Shown here: positions 8,001 to 16,040 of the stretch, piece by piece
Layout of the letters: each line of letters begins with the position of its first letter
Position numbering within the stretch: position 1 is the stretch's first letter
Source: a virus
Strand: one strand, 5' to 3'
DNA: 29,732 nt
IMG/VR virus record: IMGVR_UViG_3300017917_000353
Coordinates: 1-29,732 of that record
The notes under the pieces: generated by a model
What the model saw: the letters and a program-made list of their open reading frames with translations, nothing else
Told to the model about the DNA's origin: nothing
Database searches by the model: none
Program-made: the position numbers and the translations under genes

Positions 8001-9903
8001 CAGAATTAAATGCACCTTTAGTTGTCCATTCATCTAACCTCATTGTATTTGGTATAACATGTTTAGCCATAGCTGATCTACTAATAGCACTGGTGTTAAT
8101 TCCAGCAAAAGAACTATCAGCACTCTCTATACCAAACATTCTTGATGAGAAAGGATCATAAGTACGTTTCCAATCCATTTCTACATAGAATTGACCATTA
8201 TCTCCAACAATATTAGATTTGAATGTTTGATCATCCGTAGTAATGAATGTGTTATCTATTTGATCTTTAGCACGTTGAGCATCTTCAATAGTTTTAAATC
8301 CATAATCAGCATTCCTACCATAGCGCGCTTTCCCTTCAATATTACCAAGACTTTCTCTAAATGAGCTATTTGCTTGTTGATAATATGCCCCATGTGTTTC
8401 AGAGAATGCTTTAAATAATGTTGCTTTATCTTCTGCACGTTCTGTTACATTGACTAAGAAAGGATCAAAATGTGACTCGTTAAAAAGTTCATTAACTTTT
8501 CTATCCATTTCTAAAATGTCTTTAGAAATATCTGGATTGTTTTTTACAAACTCATCATCTAATTTAGGTAGTAGATTAGTTCCAAGTATTTCACCTTTGG
8601 ATGTACCAGCAGCTTCGGCTATAGCATCATCCATTATAGCAGCTTTAGAGAGTTCTCTAGCTTGTTTAGGATTAGCTATATTAGTAATTCCCATAGGAGT
8701 CATAGGATTTACTTGAGGTTGTACCATTTTAGCATGAATATTAGCATCCATTGCTTCTACTGCTAAACCAGCTTCAGCATTATTAGGTTTAGATTCTATA
8801 CCATTAGAAACACCAGTAGGTTCACTAGATTTAGCTACTAATTCATCTTGAGCTGCTTTACCTATTGTTGGATCAATTTTAGCTGCTTGAGGAACTGTAG
8901 CAGATAATGGACGTAGTTTAGGCATTATCTTTCTTGATAGTACATCATCTTTGAAAGTGAATAAACTTTTAACCCATTGTACAGGATTCTTAATTACTTT
9001 ACCAATACCTGCTGCATCTGCAACAGAAATAAGATTAAAGAATGTTTCACCTGCAAATGATCTACTAGGATCAAGTAATTGCTGTTGTATAATTTCCCAC
9101 TGATTATAATCTGTACCAGGTAATTGTTTAGCGGCTTCAATCAAATGAGCAGCAAATTGTCTTTTCTCTTCAGGATCAAGAGTGTTATCAAAAATATCTG
9201 CAATTTTTTTATTATATGATCCACCAGCAAAGAAAGCTGCTAGTCCATCTTTCATAGCTTCTTTATCAGATGCACCAAAATATTTAGCTGTAGCATTAGC
9301 ACTTGCTGCATTACTTCCTGCCCAAATACCAGGTATAAAATCCCTAGCAATACCTAAAGCAATACTTGATGGAGAAGTATCTAAATTAGCACCCCAATTA
9401 TTAAGATCGTCTTGAAGAGCTTGTTGAGCTTTAAAATTTTTATCTAGTCCATTAACTAGAAACTCCTGCATGTCTCTATCTTCAACTGTATCTGCATTAT
9501 CTAATGCAGCAGTTTTTTGTGCATATTTATCTCTAAGATTATTAGAAATATATCCACCTTGATTATAGGTATTTAATATAACTTTCTTTTGTGTAATAGG
9601 TATATCAGGATCAGCAATGATTTGCTTCATTATAAGTTCATTCTGACCATTCTGTTCATCCTTCCATGTTATCATCTCATTATTAACATGTTCAGATTCC
9701 CCATTAGTGTCTAAATCAAACTTAGCTTGGTTAAAAGTTTGCTTAAATCCAGCTTCACCAGGATTCAATGATGCAGCATAGAATGCTTGCTCAGTAGCTA
9801 CATTTCTAGGTAGCACTTTGCTTTTAGCTAATGGGGGTAAGTCAAATACAGGTGAAATTTCCTGAGGTTGTTTACCCTCTATCATCATTTCTTCATTAGT
9901 CAT
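5098..9903 (-). CDS. Giant internal virion / ejection protein
   Basis: The largest gene in the window, 1601 residues. Size, helical Ala/Gln/Asp-rich composition and position between a small ejection protein and the transglycosylase protein match the large core/ejection proteins of T7-type podoviruses (gp16-like role), which leave the capsid and form the trans-envelope DNA channel. No catalytic motif is visible; the transglycosylase activity is in the next gene. Weakly hydrophobic patches (for example around residues 185-230 and within about 1050-1300) could contact membranes after ejection. The start ATG overlaps the preceding stop (TAATG), showing coupling. Assignment is by context and size, not by a diagnostic motif. 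Confidence 0.75.
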   Translation of the reverse strand: MTNEEMMIEGKQPQEISPVFDLPPLAKSKVLPRNVATEQAFYAASLNPGEAGFKQTFNQAKFDLDTNGESEHVNNEMITWKDEQNGQNELIMKQIIADPDIPITQKKVILNTYNQGGYISNNLRDKYAQKTAALDNADTVEDRDMQEFLVNGLDKNFKAQQALQDDLNNWGANLDTSPSSIALGIARDFIPGIWAGSNAASANATAKYFGASDKEAMKDGLAAFFAGGSYNKKIADIFDNTLDPEEKRQFAAHLIEAAKQLPGTDYNQWEIIQQQLLDPSRSFAGETFFNLISVADAAGIGKVIKNPVQWVKSLFTFKDDVLSRKIMPKLRPLSATVPQAAKIDPTIGKAAQDELVAKSSEPTGVSNGIESKPNNAEAGLAVEAMDANIHAKMVQPQVNPMTPMGITNIANPKQARELSKAAIMDDAIAEAAGTSKGEILGTNLLPKLDDEFVKNNPDISKDILEMDRKVNELFNESHFDPFLVNVTERAEDKATLFKAFSETHGAYYQQANSSFRESLGNIEGKARYGRNADYGFKTIEDAQRAKDQIDNTFITTDDQTFKSNIVGDNGQFYVEMDWKRTYDPFSSRMFGIESADSSFAGINTSAISRSAMAKHVIPNTMRLDEWTTKGAFNSAVRAERVGQEFLSIIKNEIRSTPHKDELQKATEWTLENQKWMDRGELSAMFPNMSSKEIKQLERSYAFYKRLTDYHYLWADRKHTNDLLAQGFDRGIYNNTGELLGYAHETSSLPSSLKHVWDFDSNTYKSLDDVGEGAKFVKLNEPIRKGDSIYEYASIGGGHKLDLLPQHTLTRIEGYISRKNIEPWYIKSTPKSLKVNGTAISNQAELGKYTKIIGAAKSEKEAIEFARRLQDEHADSIIEVKPERGDIGDSILTDYKVYKEMTDYGRKRGERLPTLDGFARLEDPLVAQTKAIQSAVRLNAWGNYQEIFQKNFIASFGDFLPRGEFPNVLTDLKIKEHPTTTDLKRFQVAQRLFEQYANQSYKINMGDEVWKSTLHKIGDVVEDANLLGLSEQIREIANKGNLPLKFVKSLANTLFINLNSMAQWIVQPQMILEFAATSSEFRRTMHMLPGLMIHMLSKGSEIKPYSGILGKLGKKLTNDPEFDAIANAIYKSGLPQSVDMNMMIHGGLDDMHKALQLRDGKAVMDSIGKTAAFIPDKVNKLGKAVGYTPAQMMADIGGWLYAKARWQKLNPGKNWNTPENIAQITADGWDIMGSMHTRAGAMPYQDGFLSLFFQFQAILHKQFFQVFSSKTLKKAPGELVDPKVKLAAARMAIYGVYGVPAYAVVDNMFKEFAEADQQADWERWKGGVLDAALNTTIDTFFSDPNDPPADLALSARIGPIPETVPYYDMLHQLAKFASGDKSNARLPFMNAVGSVYESVNDFVNLFRAGNLDTEDALKFAIQESAELTSGYKNYAKARMAMEMSDKIDKMGNKLGLHVTYAEAIGQMFGVVTREELSLYKMQESKKEREDFIQQRATEIHQGMLKLKGNLGSPDYMEFVRRLKVLNSFTPQELQDEIYDRVVKMDRDSFMSKKESLLMYLAQNAKQKNDKHIEDMKAYLRSSDDPVSKVHLKRLIDNNIIKP

Positions 9904-10514
9904 TATTTACCACCTAAACCTGTAAATTTACTACCACCAAACAATGAAGTAAAACCACCAAATCCAGTATTAAATAAAGACATACCAGCTTCTATACCAG
10001 AACCTATCAATCCTAATGTTGCTTGGGATTTAGCTAAATTAGCATTAATAACATCTGATCTACCTTGTAACACTGCTGATCTACCTTGACTATCTAATAT
10101 AATTTTTTGTTGTGCTGCTGATTGTTCGCCTAGTTGAGATTGATTTTCAGCAAAACCTTTAAATACATTCATAAGTCCAAGATTTTTACCTAACTGTGTA
10201 GTTAATCCACCCACACCACTTTGTATAGAAGATGTACCTTGTGTAGATACACCCGCATTAGCAGCAGAAGCTAGTATTTGTCCTCTCCTAATTCTGGCTT
10301 CTCTAATCTGAGCTATCCTATCTTCTCGTGCAGCAACATTAGCTTGTATTTGAGCAATACGTTGCATCTCACGCTCTATTTCAAACTGTTTACCAGCAGC
10401 TTCAGCTTGTATACCTGCTTCTTTTTGTAATTGTACAGCTATTTGTTTTTGTTTTTTAGCAGCTTTCTTAGCTTTTTTAGCTCCAAATATACCAGTTACA
10501 AGTCCAGCAACCAT
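9903..10514 (-). CDS. Small internal virion protein (T7 gp14-like role)
   Basis: A 203-residue protein. It starts with a Gly/Ala-rich hydrophobic patch (MVAGLVTGIFGAKKAKKAAKK), continues as a long Gln/Ala/Arg-rich helix (IEREMQRIAQIQANVAAREDR...), and ends in a Gly/Phe-rich tail (NTGFGGFTSLFGGSKF). This organisation and its place just before the giant ejection protein match the smallest ejected core protein of podoviruses, which inserts in the outer membrane. The Q/A/R-rich central helix is characteristic of such proteins in my experience of the family, though a profile search would be needed for proof. Coupled to the next gene by a 1-nt overlap. Confidence 0.72.
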   Translation of the reverse strand: MVAGLVTGIFGAKKAKKAAKKQKQIAVQLQKEAGIQAEAAGKQFEIEREMQRIAQIQANVAAREDRIAQIREARIRRGQILASAANAGVSTQGTSSIQSGVGGLTTQLGKNLGLMNVFKGFAENQSQLGEQSAAQQKIILDSQGRSAVLQGRSDVINANLAKSQATLGLIGSGIEAGMSLFNTGFGGFTSLFGGSKFTGLGGK

Positions 10515-10515
10515 T

Positions 10516-10827
10516 TTAATTCCTTATATGTTTATATAGTTTATAACCTTCTAATGTTATACCTGTATATTTAAATCCAAACTTCTCTGTCCACTTCTCA
10601 TTATGAGGTTCTAAAGGTATTGCATATATTGTAGGTATACCTCTTTCATAGAGGTTTTCAGATATAATATTCCAAAGATACTTAGCACGTTTATATTTAC
10701 TAGGTGTGAACTTAGTTAATAGTTCATTATGAACAAATATTCCATCTTTTATTATACTACTTTCATTCTCTGCTGTCAACCATATATCTTCATCTTTATA
10801 TAGTGTGACTTCTTTAAGGGTTATCAT
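10516..10827 (-). CDS. GNAT-like small protein
   Basis: A 103-residue protein whose C-terminal half (GIPTIYAIPLEPHNEKWTEK then FGFKYTG) resembles the last strand-helix-strand of a GNAT acetyltransferase, where N...W/Y-x-K-x-GF is typical. The N-terminal half lacks a clear acetyl-CoA binding R/Q-x-x-G-x-G/A loop, so catalytic activity is doubtful. Podoviruses of the T7 type often carry a small GNAT-like protein in this part of the virion-gene block, so a structural or assembly role is as likely as acetylation. The start overlaps the upstream tail gene by 14 nt, with GGAG about 10 nt before the ATG. Confidence 0.6.
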   Translation of the reverse strand: MITLKEVTLYKDEDIWLTAENESSIIKDGIFVHNELLTKFTPSKYKRAKYLWNIISENLYERGIPTIYAIPLEPHNEKWTEKFGFKYTGITLEGYKLYKHIRN

Positions 10828-11599
10828 TTTGTGTCATCTCCAATCCCCAACCTAATAACTTCATATCCTTACCTTGCTCAGATTGGAAATATAGGGATAG
10901 GGCATCACCTCTACCACGAAGTTTATTTTTAGTTACAATAACTGTATCACCATAATCAAATGCCATTCCAGCTACAGGATTAACAGGGGTAGGTTTAGTA
11001 AATCTATATGCTTGAAATATAACTCCCCATTTACCTTGTGCAGCACTATTGTTCCATTGCCATTGAGATTGAACTTTGCAACTAGATTGACGATTTAATA
11101 TAACACTACCACCAGAAATAGTATAAGACTCTTCAGTCCTTTTACAATATACTTTTAGATATATTGTTTGCTTCTTCCTCATCATATCCCCAGATGTGTC
11201 ATATCCAGTAATTACATAACTATCATAATTATACGATGTACCAGATGAAGTCCAATCTAAGAAATCATAATCATTATATTCTGCAATAGTTATTACTTCT
11301 TCATCTGTGATGAGAAATTTAAAATGTTCAAATCTTTCATCATTAGATCGATTATTTAATACAGTTCTAGTAGCTGTAATAGTATTTCCACCACTATCAG
11401 TTAAAATATTATTACCACTATAAACTGTATCTTCTGTTTCAGTTATATAGTAGGTTGGTAAATCAATATAATCTCTAATCTTTGGAACTGTTGCATCTTC
11501 TCCATGTGACATATCATAAATAGAGAATGCTCCTAGAGTTAAATCTAAGATTAGTTCTCTATTAAATGAATCATAATTATTTATTTCTGTAGTAGCCAT
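10814..11599 (-). CDS. Tail assembly / tail-associated structural protein
   Basis: A 261-residue, beta-rich protein (MATTEINNYDSFNRELIL...) with many Tyr, Thr and Asp residues. The C-terminal segment (VTKNKLRGRGDALSLYFQSE, then GKDMKLLGWGLEM) resembles the end of proteins usually encoded directly after the podovirus nozzle gene. The segment FEHFKFLIT followed by DEEVITIAEYNDYDFLDW appears to be a folded beta domain, in keeping with a virion component that packs against the nozzle. It begins 2 nt after the nozzle stop. No enzyme motif is present. Exact structural role is inferred from gene order. Confidence 0.65.
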   Translation of the reverse strand: MATTEINNYDSFNRELILDLTLGAFSIYDMSHGEDATVPKIRDYIDLPTYYITETEDTVYSGNNILTDSGGNTITATRTVLNNRSNDERFEHFKFLITDEEVITIAEYNDYDFLDWTSSGTSYNYDSYVITGYDTSGDMMRKKQTIYLKVYCKRTEESYTISGGSVILNRQSSCKVQSQWQWNNSAAQGKWGVIFQAYRFTKPTPVNPVAGMAFDYGDTVIVTKNKLRGRGDALSLYFQSEQGKDMKLLGWGLEMTQNDNP

Positions 11600-11601
11600 A
11601 T

Positions 11602-14205
11602 TTAACTTGTAGTAATTAATTGAGTATATATGTTACTTCCTGATGAAGATACTCCTACCCATAAAAGTTTATTATCTTGTACTTTAGATGTTGCAATTCT
11701 ATTAGGTTCAATTAATGGATCTATTTGTTGTTCTACTATATTATCTAGTGTGCCTGATGGTGTTACTATATAAGTATTTATGTATAATTTACTATTTACA
11801 CCATTCTGATAAACATATGCTAGTAAGTCTGCTGTTATAAATACACCATCACCTTGTGAAGCTATTAGTGTATTAGTATTTAAAGTACCAGAAGATAATG
11901 TTGAACCTGTAGAAGTAACTTCCTTGATACTTAATTTAGAACTAGAATTATCATTATAAACTACAGCAGATAATGATGAAGAAGTAGAACTATTAATACT
12001 ACCACTATTAGTATAAGTACCAATATTTACTATAGCTCCAGATGTTAAGGTAGAACCACTTTTTGTTAAAATACAAGCTCTAAAATTACTATCATTCCCC
12101 CAGGTACATAAAAATCTATTTGAATCTAATTTAGAAATATAAGGTAATACTAGATTAGTTTGAGTTTCTATAACAAGTTCTGCACCTACAGATAAAGTAG
12201 TTCCAGATATATCAATTATTCTGGCATTAATTGTCCTTGGCCCAGTATTATGAGTATATAATATAATACTCTGAGTATCTGATATTCCTATAGAATGGAT
12301 TACCCCTGACTGAGTTGTCAAGTCTTTAATACCATATTCAGTTCCTAGTGTTATTGTTGTACCAGATAAACTTACTACTCTACCTCTAACATAAAAATTA
12401 CCACCATTATTTTCAATATATAATGCAAGTGTTCTTGAAGAATCAATAGAATTACATTGAACTTGTTGACATGCTATTGTTGATAATTGTACAGGAGTAT
12501 AGTTTACAGGGATTATTGTAGAAGTATCAAATAACATTATCCATGGTCTATTGTTAGATGTAACTGCCGTGTTTCTATAAATTACTATAGCATAATTAGA
12601 ATTATAACCTATACAATCTATATCATTCGCGGTTATTGTAGATAAAGTTTGTGTTGTTCCTATTTGAGTTACTGGTGCAGGTGGAGGAACTACTTCAATA
12701 GGTTCGCCAATTTGATGCTCTTCTCCAGAATAAAATAACCATCTAATTGTGTTAGTGTGATTATCATGATAAGCTCTTGCATTCTTTTTAGCACTATCAG
12801 GAATACTATTGTACAATCTTTGGATTGTCTGTAATGTTATGTTATTTGTGTCAAATGTACCAAATTGATTAGGAGCAATAGCATAAATACCACTATTGCC
12901 CCAAAAATAAATAACACCATTAACCTCGACAATCGACTTAGCTGAGTACACACCGATGTTACTAATTTTATTAACCTGAAAAGACGTTGCTCTAAATCCT
13001 CCATCATCTCCCCTAATCTCCCATACACCATTTTCAGCAAACACAAATAATGATTGCTTTATTGGTTTTAAAGCATTAATAACTGAACATTCTGGGATAA
13101 TAATATATCCACCATCTGTATCTATAACCTCATTAAAATCTGGATTAGTAGGATCAGCTTCAGTGTAGCATTTAACAAGATCAATTAATCTTGAAAATGT
13201 TTGTGAAAAGAATACAGCTCCAGATAATTTAGGACTTCTATTATCTCCATCATACACTTTACTAAGTATTCCAGAATAGAAGATTCTACCTGCGTAAGAT
13301 GCTATGGTAGTAAATCTACCTAATTCTTGATCTGCTTTTAATAACAAACCTGTTTGATCTATTCTACTTTGTCCACGTTTAAACAATGGAATAACATAGT
13401 GGCCTCTAGCTACTTGACCTGTATTGACAAGATTTCTAGCAGCAATATTAGGATCATACTTATCTACATCAGCAGAAGTTAAATCTTCAACTCTACCTAT
13501 AGACCATTGATCTCCATTACCAGGATATACCCCAAATGTATTAAATGTACAATTAATAGCATTAATACCAGCACCACATGTAGTTACTACTGAATCATCC
13601 CATCCCTGATTTCTGAGATTATAATGATGTTCTGGTGATAGTGTATTAGGTCTATCATTTTCACCTAAATTATCATGTACACCCCATAAATCTCTCACCA
13701 TTATAGGTGCTGTATACGCAGTTATAGTATCTGTGTCTTTATCATAAGACACTGCATATGGATCAGTGAGACCACTACTAACAACTATTAACCAATTATT
13801 GATTGTAGCAAAATTAAATATTGCAGCATTGTCTACACCAGTAAATGTAAGTGGATTACCTCCATTCAAATAATTAGCTGATGGAGCTGATGTTAATAAA
13901 TCTATAAAATATAAAGAGTTTCCTACTTGGATAACACCTATTTCTGTATGAGTGTTCCCTGATGCTTGAGACCATCGATAAGCAGTAAGCCTTGCCCCAG
14001 ACAATACAGAAGCAGATAATCCAGTAGCTTTAGTACCAAATCCAGATTCATAATCCATTCCTAATCTTCTTTCCCTAGTACCATCTTTTTTGAGTTTCAT
14101 ATTCAACTCATCAAGACTTGCCCCTTCTGGAAAAGATAAAGGACTAACCTCAGTGATTAATCCTTTTGTAAATGAATTTATTTGTCTATCACCACGTTTA
14201 GGCAT
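11602..14205 (-). CDS. Tail nozzle (tail tubular protein B-like) with C-terminal seven-repeat propeller-like domain
   Basis: An 867-residue tail protein. The N terminus (INSFTKGLITEVSPLSFPEG, then ASLDELNMKL and RERRLGMDYE) is characteristic of the nozzle proteins that form the distal tube of podovirus tails. The conserved body continues to about residue 510 (FVFAENGVWEIRGDDGGF is a typical internal stretch). From about 515 to the end the protein consists of roughly seven repeats of about 50 residues, each with a hydrophobic strand pair (ALYI, IILY, AVVY, LAYVY) and most with an S-G-T/S-T-h-T-x-G turn. This pattern suggests a seven-bladed beta-propeller, possibly contacting the host surface. 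The start overlaps the upstream small gene by 8 nt. Confidence 0.85.
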   Translation of the reverse strand: MPKRGDRQINSFTKGLITEVSPLSFPEGASLDELNMKLKKDGTRERRLGMDYESGFGTKATGLSASVLSGARLTAYRWSQASGNTHTEIGVIQVGNSLYFIDLLTSAPSANYLNGGNPLTFTGVDNAAIFNFATINNWLIVVSSGLTDPYAVSYDKDTDTITAYTAPIMVRDLWGVHDNLGENDRPNTLSPEHHYNLRNQGWDDSVVTTCGAGINAINCTFNTFGVYPGNGDQWSIGRVEDLTSADVDKYDPNIAARNLVNTGQVARGHYVIPLFKRGQSRIDQTGLLLKADQELGRFTTIASYAGRIFYSGILSKVYDGDNRSPKLSGAVFFSQTFSRLIDLVKCYTEADPTNPDFNEVIDTDGGYIIIPECSVINALKPIKQSLFVFAENGVWEIRGDDGGFRATSFQVNKISNIGVYSAKSIVEVNGVIYFWGNSGIYAIAPNQFGTFDTNNITLQTIQRLYNSIPDSAKKNARAYHDNHTNTIRWLFYSGEEHQIGEPIEVVPPPAPVTQIGTTQTLSTITANDIDCIGYNSNYAIVIYRNTAVTSNNRPWIMLFDTSTIIPVNYTPVQLSTIACQQVQCNSIDSSRTLALYIENNGGNFYVRGRVVSLSGTTITLGTEYGIKDLTTQSGVIHSIGISDTQSIILYTHNTGPRTINARIIDISGTTLSVGAELVIETQTNLVLPYISKLDSNRFLCTWGNDSNFRACILTKSGSTLTSGAIVNIGTYTNSGSINSSTSSSLSAVVYNDNSSSKLSIKEVTSTGSTLSSGTLNTNTLIASQGDGVFITADLLAYVYQNGVNSKLYINTYIVTPSGTLDNIVEQQIDPLIEPNRIATSKVQDNKLLWVGVSSSGSNIYTQLITTS

Positions 14206-14380
14206 CTTTAGATTTCTTTCCTAAATATTTTTGAATAGCTATCTCTGCATTCCTTGCATCTGTAAAAATACCAGAAAGTTCTTCTGGTAATTCTCCACCA
14301 GATTTAAACATAATTCCAATATTCCTATCTATTGGGTATGTAGTAATTTCTTTACCCTTAGGTGTAATATATTCTTTCAT
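14198..14380 (-). CDS. 60-residue hypothetical protein in the tail gene cluster
   Basis: Short protein, MKEYITPKGKEITTYPIDRN..., with a C-terminal FTDARNAEIAIQKYLGKKSK helix. Start ATG overlaps the stop of the preceding 42-residue gene (ATGA) and its stop overlaps the nozzle start by 8 nt, so it is embedded in a chain of coupled genes. No membrane segment or known domain is recognised. It may be a chaperone-like or virion-assembly factor given its neighbours, but that is only context. Confidence 0.75.
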   Translation of the reverse strand: MKEYITPKGKEITTYPIDRNIGIMFKSGGELPEELSGIFTDARNAEIAIQKYLGKKSKDA

Positions 14381-14505
14381 TTTTTACCTTTCTTAGCTTG
14401 ACTTAATGCAATGGCCACCGCTTGATCTTGTTTCCTACCTTCTTTACGAAGTTTACGAATGTTTTTAGATATTGTTTCATTAGACTTTCCTTTAGCTAGA
14501 GGCAT
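14377..14505 (-). CDS. 42-residue basic protein, DUF6496-like
   Basis: Very short basic protein reading MPLAKGKSNETISKNIRKL then an RKEGRKQDQAVAIALSQA helix and a KKGKK tail. The pattern KGKS-x-x-TISKNI...(K/R)EG(K/R)xQ-x-QAVAIAL is one I associate with a widespread small phage family (DUF6496). Members occur in structural gene clusters, and their biochemical role is unknown. GGAG lies just upstream. The stop overlaps the next ATG. Basic charge and size would allow DNA or virion binding, but there is no direct evidence. Confidence 0.72.
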   Translation of the reverse strand: MPLAKGKSNETISKNIRKLRKEGRKQDQAVAIALSQAKKGKK

Positions 14506-14506
14506 A

Positions 14507-14680
14507 CTAAACTCCAGATTTTCTTAATGCTTCATCAATCTTTTGTGTACGATTTTTCTTTTCTTCAGCAGCACCACGTAAAACTCCTCTACCTAATAGT
14601 TTTTCAGGGGAAGATTTTACACTATTAACCAATCCCATAAACTTCTCTTTCAAACCAGGTGTTCTATCATCTTTAGCCAT
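14507..14680 (-). CDS. 57-residue hypothetical protein
   Basis: Small Lys/Arg/Glu-rich protein, MAKDDRTPGLKEKFMGLVNS..., with a second helix containing LRGAAEEKKNRTQKIDEALR. Its ATG overlaps the stop of the tail adaptor gene (TAATG) and its stop lies 1 nt before the ATG of the next small gene, so translation is coupled. I do not recognise a family. The amphipathic helices and position between adaptor and nozzle genes suggest an assembly accessory protein. Confidence 0.7.
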   Translation of the reverse strand: MAKDDRTPGLKEKFMGLVNSVKSSPEKLLGRGVLRGAAEEKKNRTQKIDEALRKSGV

Positions 14681-15432
14681 TATTTCTTCCCTCTTCGTCC
14701 ATAGTTAGGATATATAATACCTTTATTAAATCTCCAAGATTCTTGACTCATTCTTCTACGTTGTGTAACAGAATGTTGTTCAGCTTTTGGATTTTGTGTC
14801 TGTTTTAAAGTTAAGAAAGCAATTGCTTTTGCTTCATTTAATAAATAACTAAATGCTTCTGTAGGCAGATCAAAATACATTCCATCACTTAATGTGACAG
14901 TTGGGTATATCTTACCATAGCATTGATTCTTAGCTGTTTTTAAGAAAGTTTCAACATCACTATCAAAAGCATCAAATACTATAGTATCTTCATCAAAAGT
15001 TGTATAGTATGATGGAGGCCTATCATTATGTATATTAAAAAATATATTATTTGATGTTATTACATCAATATTAGTTGCTGAACTATCCCGTGAATCCAGT
15101 AAGTTCATAAAATCTTTTGGTGGCATCCAATCAATTTCTACATATTTATCCTTAGTGTCAGTTGCAGAACGTACATTATATTTAATATAATTAACATTCA
15201 TAACGTCATTAGCAAGAGTCATGTGAGTAGGGGTAGTTATACTTGTCTCTGCTAGTCTAAAATGTTGGTAAAGATGGGGCCAATCTCTACCATCAATAAT
15301 GTTGAAATAGGTTGTTTTTAATATTTGTGCTACTTGCTGAGATTCTACTGTATCATCATAATTTGTTACTGGATCACTATCTAAATCTGATAGTATGTCA
15401 TCAACCATTTCTCCTAGAGTCATTCTAGCCAT
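14680..15432 (-). CDS. Tail adaptor / tail tubular protein A-like (gatekeeper)
   Basis: A 250-residue protein matching the head-to-tail adaptor of podoviruses, which binds under the portal and connects it to the nozzle. Indicators are the N-terminal helix (MTLGEMVDDILSDLD), the QVAQILKTTYFNIIDGRDWPHLY region with the conserved Trp, and the C-terminal QHSVTQRRRMSQESWRFN, which is typical of this family. The length fits the family (about 190-250). It sits two genes after the capsid-proximal beta-rich protein and directly ahead of three tiny genes and the nozzle, the expected order. Confidence 0.82.
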   Translation of the reverse strand: MARMTLGEMVDDILSDLDSDPVTNYDDTVESQQVAQILKTTYFNIIDGRDWPHLYQHFRLAETSITTPTHMTLANDVMNVNYIKYNVRSATDTKDKYVEIDWMPPKDFMNLLDSRDSSATNIDVITSNNIFFNIHNDRPPSYYTTFDEDTIVFDAFDSDVETFLKTAKNQCYGKIYPTVTLSDGMYFDLPTEAFSYLLNEAKAIAFLTLKQTQNPKAEQHSVTQRRRMSQESWRFNKGIIYPNYGRRGKK

Positions 15433-15433
15433 A

Positions 15434-15994
15434 TTAACCTCTACAACTCATTGCAACCATTGATAAGTTATATACACTTACATTCTCTGCACCACCATTG
15501 TTTTTAACATATAATTCTATATAATCATTAGTAGCTACATTAGGTACTGCAAAACTTAAAGTGAGATTTGATTTCTTAGCAGTTACAGTTGTTACAATAG
15601 TTTCAGTTCCACTTACAGCAGAACCATTTTTATAAATTGAAAATAGTAAATCTCTATCAGCACCCGATGCTTGAGAAGCAGAAACATTAACTTTGACTAA
15701 AGCATCTAATGTAGCTGTACCAGTATATGTTAATCTTGCATTAGTTCCTTCTGTCCATTCTATAGCCATACCACCAGCAACAGTTGTAGGAGCTACTTTA
15801 GTATAAGCTGATGGAGCAGTTACAGTTGATGGTGAACCAATATTACTAAAATAACATGAACCTCTTGGATTAGCAAATCCTAATGATTGACCACTTGCAC
15901 CATCTGCAATAATAGTTTGACCATTAGTTGCAGTTGCCACTCCTTTACAAATATGTAAATCACCAGAAGCAGTTAAACTAGAATGTGCTGCCAT
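15434..15994 (-). CDS. Beta-sandwich virion protein, capsid fibre or decoration candidate
   Basis: A 186-residue protein, low in charge and rich in Ser, Thr, Ala and Gly. Its second half (LLFSIYKNGSAVSGTETIVT, then KSNLTLSFAVPNVATNDYIELYVKN) has the alternating pattern of a jelly-roll/C1q-like beta-sandwich found on phage capsid fibres and decoration proteins. The N terminus (SLTASGDLHICKGVATATNG) is also beta-prone. GAGGT precedes the ATG. The gene begins 19 nt after a hairpin terminator, so it may be expressed at a lower level than the capsid gene. Precise location on the virion is inferred. Confidence 0.62.
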   Translation of the reverse strand: MAAHSSLTASGDLHICKGVATATNGQTIIADGASGQSLGFANPRGSCYFSNIGSPSTVTAPSAYTKVAPTTVAGGMAIEWTEGTNARLTYTGTATLDALVKVNVSASQASGADRDLLFSIYKNGSAVSGTETIVTTVTAKKSNLTLSFAVPNVATNDYIELYVKNNGGAENVSVYNLSMVAMSCRG

Positions 15995-16012
15995 TTATTT
16001 ACCTCGATGAAA

Positions 16013-16034
16013 GAACCCCTATTTCTAGGGGTTC
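16013..16034 (-). terminator. Hairpin with GAAA tetraloop, terminator or attenuator after the capsid genes
   Basis: GAACCCCTA (16013-16021) pairs perfectly with TAGGGGTTC (16026-16034) around a 4-nt loop. On the minus-strand transcript the loop is GAAA, a stable GNRA tetraloop, and the stem is followed by TTTC. Located 6 nt after the stop of the 168-residue gene and before the next ribosome-binding site. The short U run suggests partial termination, allowing high capsid yield with read-through to tail genes, or 3' stabilisation of the capsid mRNA. Confidence 0.75.
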
Positions 16035-16040
16035 AATTAA

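Noticed and set aside
8256-8716. Open frames on both strands inside the giant ejection protein gene
   Set aside because: Shadows of a clear coding region; composition mirrors the real frame and no start signals are present.
12837-13046. 69-residue minus-strand frame inside the nozzle gene
   Set aside because: Alternative frame of a well-supported gene, without a ribosome-binding site or a lipobox-type signature such as the one that made me keep Rz1.
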